This document shows positions 1 through 7,190 of a stretch of DNA of 7,190 nt, piece after piece. Origin of the DNA: Verrucomicrobiia bacterium (GTDB taxonomy: Bacteria > Verrucomicrobiota > Verrucomicrobiia > Limisphaerales > Palsa-1400); contig JAICXV010000108.1 of assembly GCA_025934545.1 (NCBI GenBank), positions 1-7,190 on the forward strand. The letters are read 5' to 3'. The first letter of the stretch is position 1. Each line of letters starts with the position of its first letter. Position numbers and translations under genes: made by a program. The notes beneath the pieces are model-generated. The model ran no database searches and was not told the origin of the DNA. It saw only the letters and a list, made by a program, of their open reading frames with translations.

Positions 1-80
1 ACTTTCATGGGCGGCAAACGTAATCTCTGCGGGGATGTGCGACAAGTGTTTTTTGGCCGAATTCAGGGCCTTTTCTTAAT

Positions 81-635
81 GTGAACGACCCGCACGGCAA
101 ACCGATTTGGATGATTCGAGAGACCCTCGACAACGTCCCGTCGTTTTCTTTGCCCGAACCTTATTCGATTCGGTGGTATCAAGAGGGCGATCGGGCGGTT
201 TGGGAAGACATTCAAGAACGCTGCGAAAACGACCCGCGCCCTTTTCCGAAGGAACTGTTCGACCGCGGATACGGGATGGACCTCGGCGCGCTTCCGCAAC
301 GAATGGTCTTCCTGCTCGATCATTCCGCAAAACCAATCGGAACCGCGACGGCGTGGTTGGACGAAAATTTCGATGGCAAACTTTACGGGCGCATCCACTG
401 GGTGGCGATTCTTCAGGAATATCAGGGTCGCGGTCTGGCCAAACCGCTCATGTCGATAGTTTGTGCCCGGTTGCGAGAACTTGGGCATCAACGCGCCTGC
501 TTGCGAACTTCGACAGGCCGAATTCCGGCAATCAATTTGTATAACAAGTTCGGTTTCGTGCCACTGCTCCGAAACGCCGCAGAGGAAAATGATTGGCGCG
601 GCGTCAAAGAAGCTTTGCGCCGCGCCACAAGATAA
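81..635 (+). CDS. GNAT-family N-acetyltransferase
   Basis: Predicted acetyl-CoA-dependent N-acetyltransferase of 184 residues, probably cytoplasmic; the substrate cannot be told from sequence. The GNAT acetyl-CoA site is visible in residues 105-122: a hydrophobic strand (IHWVAIL), then EYQGRGLA, which fits the Q/R-x-x-G-x-G/A pyrophosphate-binding loop at Q115-A120. The C-terminal GNAT motif is AINLYNKFGF at 150-159, with Tyr154 in the usual place of the general acid. The N-terminal 90 residues are less typical, and residues 45-65 are rich in charge and proline. The start is uncertain. GTG at 81 has only a weak AGGG about 12 nt upstream, and an in-frame ATG at 111 (Met11) is a good alternative. 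It is a single gene convergent with the LTxxQ gene to its right. The family assignment is firm; the specific role is unknown. Confidence 0.87.
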   Translation: MNDPHGKPIWMIRETLDNVPSFSLPEPYSIRWYQEGDRAVWEDIQERCENDPRPFPKELFDRGYGMDLGALPQRMVFLLDHSAKPIGTATAWLDENFDGKLYGRIHWVAILQEYQGRGLAKPLMSIVCARLRELGHQRACLRTSTGRIPAINLYNKFGFVPLLRNAAEENDWRGVKEALRRATR

Positions 636-638
636 CGA

Positions 639-658
639 GCAGTGCGATTTAGCGCTGC
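639..658. terminator. Hairpin between convergent genes, possible bidirectional terminator
   Basis: Seven-base arms (639-645 and 652-658) pair with one G-U wobble around a six-base loop. The hairpin fills the 33-nt gap between two genes that end facing each other. There is no U-run on either side, so it is not a canonical intrinsic terminator. The terminator role is inferred mainly from position. Confidence 0.35.
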
Positions 659-668
659 CCGGTTGCGA

Positions 669-1073
669 TTACTTATCGTCGGAAGGCGGACGTTGCTGGC
701 CACCGGGAGGCCGACCTTGACCCCCCCCAGGACCACCGAGACCGCGACCACGGAATTGCGAGCGCATGTCTTTCAGCTTCGTCTTTTGCTCGTCAGTGAG
801 AATCTTATCGAGCTTGGCTTTGACTTCTTTGTCCAGGGCTTCGAGTTGTTTTTTCTGGTCGCCCGTCAGGTTGAGTTGGTCGGCGACGAAGGGCGGAACG
901 GCGTGGAATTGGCCGTCGCCATGTGGACCGCCACCAGGACCGCCGGGACCGCCGCCTTGTCTGCGACCGGGACGTTGTCCGCCTTCACCGGGCGGTTGAT
1001 TATCAGGTTGAGCTTGGAGCAGGCACGTCGATGCGCCGAGTGCCAACGCGATGAATATGCTTTGTACTTTCAT
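669..1073 (-). CDS. Secreted Gly/Pro-rich protein with two LTxxQ motifs (Spy/CpxP-like)
   Basis: This 134-residue protein starts with a signal peptide: a Lys at position 2, a hydrophobic stretch at 5-20, and a plausible cleavage after LQA near residue 21. The mature part has a Gly/Pro/Arg-rich stretch (about 27-58), a charged helical core (about 62-104) and a second Gly/Pro-rich tail (108-131). The core holds two LTxxQ motifs, LTGDQ at 69-73 and LTDEQ at 92-96. That pair is the hallmark of the Spy/CpxP periplasmic family, whose members act as ATP-independent chaperones or metal/envelope-stress proteins. The helical core is much shorter than in Spy, so only a family resemblance is claimed. Cys17 lies in the signal peptide but does not form a good lipobox. 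A weak purine-rich RBS (AGAGAAG) precedes the ATG. A G8 tract lies in the part coding for the tail. It is on the same strand as the YgfZ-like gene but 233 nt downstream of it, so it probably has its own promoter. Confidence 0.8.
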   Translation of the reverse strand: MKVQSIFIALALGASTCLLQAQPDNQPPGEGGQRPGRRQGGGPGGPGGGPHGDGQFHAVPPFVADQLNLTGDQKKQLEALDKEVKAKLDKILTDEQKTKLKDMRSQFRGRGLGGPGGGQGRPPGGQQRPPSDDK

Positions 1074-1128
1074 GGTATGACTTCTCTGTTGTTTTTCTCG
1101 GCGCCCGCCGTCCGCATCGACGCGATGC

Positions 1129-1134
1129 AGTATA
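1129..1134 (-). promoter_or_regulatory. Candidate -10 element (TATACT) for the LTxxQ gene
   Basis: On the minus strand TATACT (5 of 6 to the sigma-70 consensus) lies 55 nt upstream of the ATG at 1073. At 16-18 nt spacing the -35 position gives only TCTTCT-like sequence, a poor match. A 5-bp inverted repeat (AGAAC/GTTCT, 1155-1169) lies where the -35 would be and could be an operator. The call rests on the -10 hexamer alone. Confidence 0.25.
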
Positions 1135-1208
1135 AACGCCGGTTGGAGCGCAGAAGAACATAACGTTCTGATTGAATAGACGCCCCCAATGTTAAGGTTT
1201 GGTTTCGG

Positions 1209-1226
1209 TTACAAAAAATTTTGTAA
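1209..1226. repeat. AT-rich perfect palindrome
   Basis: Perfect 8-bp arms (TTACAAAA at 1209-1216, TTTTGTAA at 1219-1226) flank a two-base AA centre. It lies in the 233-nt gap between the YgfZ-like gene and the LTxxQ gene, about 136 nt upstream of the latter's start. Its size and AT content resemble a dimeric regulator's operator. Read on the minus strand it also gives a run of six T that could help end transcription from the YgfZ-like gene. Which role applies cannot be decided from one copy. Confidence 0.4.
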
Positions 1227-1249
1227 AGGAATGGTAAAGGTTTGCGCTT

Positions 1250-1289
1250 GCCGATTGACAGTCGGCGATACAGCAGACTGCCAGTCTGC
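1250..1289. repeat. Tandem pair of short GC-rich palindromes
   Basis: Two similar palindromes stand six bases apart. The first has 8-bp arms GCCGATTG/CAGTCGGC (1250-1257 and 1259-1266, one mismatch). The second has perfect 8-bp arms GCAGACTG/CAGTCTGC (1273-1280 and 1282-1289). Each has a single central base, and the two share the core GxxGAYTG-x-CAGTCxGC. The pair begins 17 nt past the stop of the YgfZ-like gene. It looks like one copy of a repeat family dispersed between genes (compare 4261-4300) and may form hairpins in the transcript tail. Confidence 0.6.
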
Positions 1290-1306
1290 GTTACCAGCAG
1301 CAAACC

Positions 1307-2413
1307 TCAGGTTTTCACAAATGGCAGTTCGACGATTTGAGCCGAAGAGGCGTGCTCAGACATTTGCAGACTCAGTTGTTCGCCGATCTTGTTCGCTTCC
1401 TTGCGGACATAGCCGAGCGCGATATTGGCGTTGACGGCTGGTGAATAGATTGCGCTGGTGATGTAGCCAACCTCTTTGTCGCCCTTAAAAAGTTTGTCGC
1501 CTTTGACTGGAAAACTTTTTAAATCGTCGGCAAAGCGCAGACCACGCAACGATTTCGCGACCTGACCGTAAGTGCGGATGCGCGCGATGACTTCCTGGCC
1601 GATGTAGCAACCTTTGCTGTAACTGATCGCACGGCTTTCAATTGCTTCCGGCGCCAGATTTGTTTCATCCATGTCAACGCCGAAACGCGGAATGCCGGCT
1701 TCGATCCGCGCAATCTCGAGCGCATTCCAACCGCACGCGCGACCACCAAGCTCTTTCGCGGCGGCAATCGCTTTGTCGGCGACCGCGGCAATCGCGCCTG
1801 ATGGCACGAATAAATCGAATCCAATCGTTCCAATGCGCGGCTGGTTCATCAAATAAACTTCGCCGAGATTTTGGTCCTGAACCGACGTCAGCGAAAACGG
1901 CTTCGTCGGAATGGTGAGGCCAAGCTGCAAACTTTCAATCGCCTTGGTCGCGTGCGGACCTTGGATGCTGAGCAATCCGTAATGCGGCGCGACGTCGACC
2001 ATCTGCACGTCTTCGGCGATGACATATTTCTCCAGACGATCCTTTACGGCGTCTGACAGCGCAGGCTCGAAGTCCAAAAGAATTTCATTCGCGAGGCAGT
2101 AAACATTCAGGTCGGTTTGAATCTTGCCCTTGTTTGTGACCAGAGCGGCGTAACAACCTTCGCCAGTTTTCAAAGCTTGCACGTTGTTGGTGACCTGCCC
2201 GTTGATGAATTTTTGACGGTCCGCGCCTAACGCGCACAAGCGACTGCGAAAACTCAAATCGATTATAGCGACCGATTCGCGCATGGCGCGATGCTCAGCC
2301 AGCGCGTCGCCGTAATCCGCGACGACTTCCTTGCCGTTCACTTCGGTGAAGCGACCGCGCAAGCCATCGTGAAATTCGTGCAATGCGAGAGCGTCCATAT
2401 CAATCAACGGCAT
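1307..2413 (-). CDS. ygfZ: YgfZ/GcvT-type folate-binding protein
   Basis: This 368-residue cytoplasmic protein has the aminomethyltransferase (GcvT) fold. Known YgfZ proteins bind tetrahydrofolate and support assembly or repair of certain Fe-S enzymes. The diagnostic motif K-G-C-Y-I-G-Q-E is at 267-274, with the conserved Cys269. It is preceded by the GcvT-type R-I-E-A-G-I-P segment (237-243) and followed by a C-terminal beta-barrel region (about 288-365). The N-terminal 'LHEFHDGLRGRF' (11-22) and 'INGQVTNNV' (70-78) also fit. I prefer YgfZ over true GcvT because of the KGCYxGQE motif and because no glycine-cleavage neighbours (gcvH, gcvP) are present. ATG at 2413 overlaps the ABC ATPase gene by 14 nt. 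An in-frame ATG at 2398 (Met6) begins one base after that gene's TGA. Neither start has a good Shine-Dalgarno, so translation is probably coupled to the upstream gene. Confidence 0.88.
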   Translation of the reverse strand: MPLIDMDALALHEFHDGLRGRFTEVNGKEVVADYGDALAEHRAMRESVAIIDLSFRSRLCALGADRQKFINGQVTNNVQALKTGEGCYAALVTNKGKIQTDLNVYCLANEILLDFEPALSDAVKDRLEKYVIAEDVQMVDVAPHYGLLSIQGPHATKAIESLQLGLTIPTKPFSLTSVQDQNLGEVYLMNQPRIGTIGFDLFVPSGAIAAVADKAIAAAKELGGRACGWNALEIARIEAGIPRFGVDMDETNLAPEAIESRAISYSKGCYIGQEVIARIRTYGQVAKSLRGLRFADDLKSFPVKGDKLFKGDKEVGYITSAIYSPAVNANIALGYVRKEANKIGEQLSLQMSEHASSAQIVELPFVKT

Positions 2414-3131
2414 TCATAAACTCGCGGACGAAATCATTCGCCGGCCGTTCCCGAATTTGCTGCACAGTGCCGATTTGTTCAATCCGTCCATGGCGCATGA
2501 CCGCCAGCCGGTCGGCCAATGTGCCGGCTTCCGCCTGGTCGTGCGTGACGTAAAGAAACGTTGCGTTGGCGCGCTCGCGCAATTTTTTGATTTCCTTGCG
2601 CAATTGCGCGCGCATCGGCGCGTCCAGATTCGAGAGCGGTTCGTCGAACAAAAACACTTTCGGCTTGCGCACCATCGCGCGCCCCAGCGCGACGCGTTGT
2701 GCTTCGCCACCGGACAACGTCTCGGGCTTGCGCTGCAACAAAGCGGTCAAGCCGAGCAGTTCTGCTGCTTCACCGACCCGCTGTGCGATTTCCGTTTTTG
2801 GAAATTTCCGCAGCATCAATCCAAACCCAATATTTTCCGCGACCGTCAAATGCGGAAACAACGCCGACGATTGAAACACCATCGCGACATCGCGGTCTTT
2901 CGCTGGCGTGCCGTTCAGGACATTTCCATCGAGCGACACGTTGCCGGCATCCGGCGTTTCCAAACCGGCGATCAATCGCAGCATCGTTGTTTTGCCACAA
3001 CCCGATGGGCCGACGACGACGAGAAATTCGCGATCGGCAACGGCGAGATTCAGTTCGCGCACGGCTTGAACCGTTTCGCCGCCTTTGCCGCGAAAACTTT
3101 TCGAAACTTTGTCGATGCTGACACTTGCCAC
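2400..3131 (-). CDS. ABC transporter ATP-binding protein (MalK/PotA-like, no TOBE domain)
   Basis: This 243-residue nucleotide-binding subunit of an ABC importer would act at the inner face of the cytoplasmic membrane. All motifs are intact: Walker A GPSGCGKTT (41-49), Q-loop Gln87, signature LSGGEAQ (139-145), Walker B VFLFDEP (159-165), D-loop SNLD (167-170) and switch His197 in THDQ. The segment FPHLTVAENIGFGL (92-105) places it in the MalK/PotA/UgpC-like group. Those proteins usually run to about 350-380 residues with a C-terminal TOBE/regulatory domain; this one stops right after the ATPase core at FVREFM, so that domain is absent. The start is GTG with only a weak RBS. No permease or binding protein is in the window. 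The 3' end overlaps the YgfZ-like gene by 14 nt, indicating a two-gene operon. The substrate is unknown. Confidence 0.9.
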   Translation of the reverse strand: MASVSIDKVSKSFRGKGGETVQAVRELNLAVADREFLVVVGPSGCGKTTMLRLIAGLETPDAGNVSLDGNVLNGTPAKDRDVAMVFQSSALFPHLTVAENIGFGLMLRKFPKTEIAQRVGEAAELLGLTALLQRKPETLSGGEAQRVALGRAMVRKPKVFLFDEPLSNLDAPMRAQLRKEIKKLRERANATFLYVTHDQAEAGTLADRLAVMRHGRIEQIGTVQQIRERPANDFVREFMNAVD

Positions 3132-3179
3132 GCGCGAACTCTAATTCGGCGCAATCAGTTACACGAGCGCCTAATTTTC

Positions 3180-3257
3180 GGAGCGCGGACTTCAGTCTGC
3201 TTCAATTCGAAAGCACAGCCTGAGTCCGAAGCTGAAGCGGAGTAAACTCCGCGCTCC
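3180..3257. repeat. Long imperfect inverted repeat
   Basis: Arms of 25 nt (3180-3204 and 3233-3257) match at 21 positions around a 28-nt loop. The outer 10 bp (GGAGCGCGGA/TCCGCGCTCC) and the inner TTCA/TGAA end are perfect. It fills most of the gap between the prepilin gene (stop 11 nt away) and the GTG of the ABC gene, both on the minus strand. It could act as a hairpin terminating or stabilising the prepilin mRNA, but no U-run follows. Its form suggests a dispersed repeat. Confidence 0.65.
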
Positions 3258-3268
3258 GTTGCAGACCG

Positions 3269-3658
3269 TCACTCCAGCTTATGCGGATACGTCGCGTTCG
3301 CGCCGCCGATGTTGCAGGTCACCATCGCATCGATCTCATTGACCGTGTAGCTCGTCGCAAATGAATTGGCAGAATCATTCGGGCACGTGGGCAATTTTCC
3401 TGTCGCGCCGTGTCCGATGTAAGGCTGCAATTCCGCTTCCGTCGGCGTATCGGTTGAGCCCTTTTTCGATTCAATGGCCCACATATCCTTGGCGCCTTGA
3501 ATGATTCTAATGTTGTTAATGCACGCCGTGGCCTGGGCGTTCTTGCGCGACGTGACGAAATTCGGAATCGCGATCGCCGCCAACATTCCAATGATGGCGA
3601 CGACGATCATGATTTCGACGAGTGTGAATCCAGCGAGGTTTCTGTTTGTGATTTGCAT
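3269..3658 (-). CDS. Type IV prepilin / type II secretion pseudopilin-like protein
   Basis: This 129-residue protein carries a class III (prepilin) signal. A short basic leader (MQITNRNLAG) is followed by cleavage at Gly10-Phe11, then FTLVE with Glu at mature position 5, and a hydrophobic helix to about residue 33. A prepilin peptidase would cut and methylate it, and it would assemble into a pilus or secretion pseudopilus in the envelope. The body has CINNIRIIQGAKDMWAIE (46-63) and a C-terminal part with Cys92 in LPTCPND and Cys115, ending in HKLE. This small pilin type is typical of Verrucomicrobiota, often as several paralogues per genome. The ATG has a strong RBS. No pilus or secretion machinery genes are nearby, so its pathway is unassigned and it could be a minor subunit. 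Confidence 0.92.
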   Translation of the reverse strand: MQITNRNLAGFTLVEIMIVVAIIGMLAAIAIPNFVTSRKNAQATACINNIRIIQGAKDMWAIESKKGSTDTPTEAELQPYIGHGATGKLPTCPNDSANSFATSYTVNEIDAMVTCNIGGANATYPHKLE

Positions 3659-3663
3659 ACGAG

Positions 3664-3671
3664 TCTCCTTT
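3664..3671 (-). promoter_or_regulatory. Strong ribosome binding site of the prepilin gene
   Basis: The minus strand reads AAAGGAGA, five bases before the ATG at 3658. It fixes the start and suggests high translation, in contrast to the weak RBSs of the other genes here. Confidence 0.8.
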
Positions 3672-3709
3672 GCGAATGCGGCGTGGACGCGACAAGGGAC
3701 GGGTTATGA

Positions 3710-3741
3710 TTAATGCAGTGTGTCCACGGAATTGCCTCCTT
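3710..3741 (-). other. Perfect Shine-Dalgarno plus five-codon mini-ORF upstream of the prepilin gene
   Basis: On the minus strand AAGGAGG (3735-3741) is followed seven bases later by GTG (3725-3727), which opens a five-codon reading frame, M-D-T-L-H, ending in TAA at 3710-3712. The start codon lies inside one arm of a perfect 7-bp inverted repeat (CGTGGAC/GTCCACG, 3682-3688 and 3722-3728). The prepilin ATG is 51 nt beyond the mini-ORF stop. This could be a leader peptide affecting prepilin expression, or a decayed gene start. The sequence features are plain; the role is speculation. Confidence 0.3.
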
Positions 3742-3769
3742 GTCTCCGCGTGGGCCGACGAGCGATCCC

Positions 3770-3790
3770 GCGTCAGCACCGCGCTGACGC
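3770..3790. repeat. GC-rich hairpin in the divergent intergenic region
   Basis: Perfect 8-bp arms (GCGTCAGC at 3770-3777, GCTGACGC at 3783-3790) enclose a five-base loop. It lies in the 255-nt region between the divergent prepilin and AbrB-like genes. Apart from this hairpin and the mini-ORF I see no convincing gene or strong promoter in 3659-3913. Confidence 0.45.
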
Positions 3791-3913
3791 TCGCCCATCG
3801 CCCCGTCAAAATTCAACACCGCTTCAATTGACAAGTTTCGGCCGCGCTCGATTCGATCGACCGTCGAAGATTTGCCGTTTGTTGGCGTTTAATTTTGCTA
3901 CCATGCTTATGAC

Positions 3914-4150
3914 ATGAAATCGGTTCTACAGCTCGACTCTTCCAATCGCATCGTTTTGTCAAACGAGTTGCGAAAGGCGGCCGGTATTCCTCGACGGCAA
4001 AAGCTTCGCATTTCGGCTACGCCAGGTCGAATCGTGTTGGAGGTCGAACCCAATCCGGGAAAGGTGGCGAAGCGTGGCAAGCTGAAGGTTTGGACCGGCA
4101 GAGTGCCTGCCATACCATTAGAGGAAGCGATTGCACGCGTTCGTCAGTAG
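3914..4150 (+). CDS. AbrB/MazE-fold small DNA-binding protein (antitoxin-like)
   Basis: This 78-residue protein has an N-terminal SpoVT/AbrB-type swapped-hairpin DNA-binding segment (about 3-46): VLQLDSSNRIVLSNELRKA, then AGIPRRQKLRIS and the closing strand GRIVLEVEP. This pattern is known from AbrB, MazE and VapB-type antitoxins. The tail (58-78, LKVWTGRVPAIPLEEAI...) resembles the toxin-binding tail of VapB-type antitoxins. Normally a PIN or MazF toxin gene follows within a few bases. Here the next 175 nt up to secA hold no such gene, and none precedes it, so it is an orphan antitoxin or a stand-alone regulator. The ATG is preceded by no clear Shine-Dalgarno. A four-codon frame from the ATG at 3903 ends in an ATGA overlap with this start. 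Fold assignment is good; function is open. Confidence 0.75.
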   Translation: MKSVLQLDSSNRIVLSNELRKAAGIPRRQKLRISATPGRIVLEVEPNPGKVAKRGKLKVWTGRVPAIPLEEAIARVRQ

Positions 4151-4260
4151 GACAGCAAAACGCGGCCTCCTCTTGCCTCCTTTCTTCCCCTGAGTTGACG
4201 CTAGGCGTATATTCCCATACCGTCCACAGACGCCCAAGTGGCTTTAGTGGCCGGTAGGAA

Positions 4261-4300
4261 CGCAGGTTGGAAACCTGCGAAATGGCAGCTCACAAGCTGC
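4261..4300. repeat. Tandem hairpin repeat just upstream of secA
   Basis: Two palindromes lie five bases apart: CGCAGGTT/AACCTGCG (4261-4268 and 4272-4279, 3-nt loop) and GCAGCT/AGCTGC (4285-4290 and 4295-4300, 4-nt loop). Both are perfect. The pair ends 25 nt before the secA ATG, so it probably lies in the secA leader. Its architecture (two short GC-rich palindromes side by side, about 40 nt in all) matches the element at 1250-1289, although the sequences differ. Confidence 0.6.
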
Positions 4301-4325
4301 GCTACGTCGGTGGCTGCGGATTGAT

Positions 4326-7190
<2,865 letters not shown>

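Noticed and set aside
1..8. Possible minus-strand gene start (ATGAAAGT) at the left edge, like the first codons of the LTxxQ gene
   Set aside because: Only eight bases are visible and no Shine-Dalgarno precedes it, so it cannot be supported.
642..1163. Plus-strand reading frame of 173 codons
   Set aside because: It is opposite the LTxxQ gene, which has a signal peptide and recognisable motifs.
2457..3245. Long plus-strand reading frame of 262 codons
   Set aside because: It is antisense to the ABC ATPase gene, which has every family motif. Its Arg/Gln/Phe-rich composition is that of a shadow frame.
3713..3727. Sigma-54 promoter (TGG...GC) for the prepilin gene
   Set aside because: The GG and GC elements are separated by 7 nt instead of the required 10.
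3607..3834. Minus-strand frame of 75 codons upstream of and overlapping the prepilin start
   Set aside because: It would need a TTG start, has no RBS, and overlaps the well-supported prepilin gene in another frame.
4195..4221. TTGACG followed by CATACC as a secA promoter
   Set aside because: The -35 is good, but the spacer is 15 nt and the -10 matches only 3 of 6, so it is too weak to list.
4261..4300. CRISPR-like repeat
   Set aside because: The two palindromes differ in sequence and there are no spacers or further repeats.

Overview
The window reads as a chromosomal segment of a Gram-negative bacterium, most likely a member of the Verrucomicrobiota (Pedosphaera/Limisphaerales-like). This is inferred from three things: the SecA N-terminus and its enlarged preprotein cross-linking domain, a short Cys-containing prepilin of a type common in that phylum, and palindromic repeats between the genes. 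No mobile element, phage gene, rRNA, tRNA or CRISPR array is visible.

Layout, left to right. A GNAT-family acetyltransferase (81-635, +) converges on a small secreted Gly/Pro-rich protein with two LTxxQ motifs (669-1073, -), with a short hairpin between them. The next gap (1074-1306) holds a -10-like hexamer, an AT-rich perfect palindrome and a pair of tandem GC-rich palindromes. A minus-strand pair follows: an ABC ATPase (2400-3131) whose 3' end overlaps the start of a YgfZ/GcvT-type folate-binding protein (1307-2413). Upstream of that pair lies a 78-nt imperfect inverted repeat, then a type IV prepilin/pseudopilin gene (3269-3658, -) with a strong ribosome binding site. The divergent region 3659-3913 contains a perfect Shine-Dalgarno followed by a five-codon mini-ORF and a GC-rich hairpin. 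On the plus strand are an AbrB/MazE-fold protein without a visible toxin (3914-4150), another tandem palindrome pair (4261-4300) and secA (4326-7190), which is open at the right edge with 955 codons visible.

Functionally, this is housekeeping and envelope biology. SecA drives protein export, and both the LTxxQ protein and the prepilin carry export signals, so they probably depend on Sec. The YgfZ-like protein probably supports Fe-S enzyme maintenance and is translationally linked to an orphan, C-terminally short ABC ATPase whose permease is not here. I see no convincing new multi-gene system. The points most worth a second look are the repeat family between the genes (one copy just upstream of secA), the ABC/YgfZ overlap, the roughly 75-residue insertion in SecA, and the mini-ORF in front of the prepilin.
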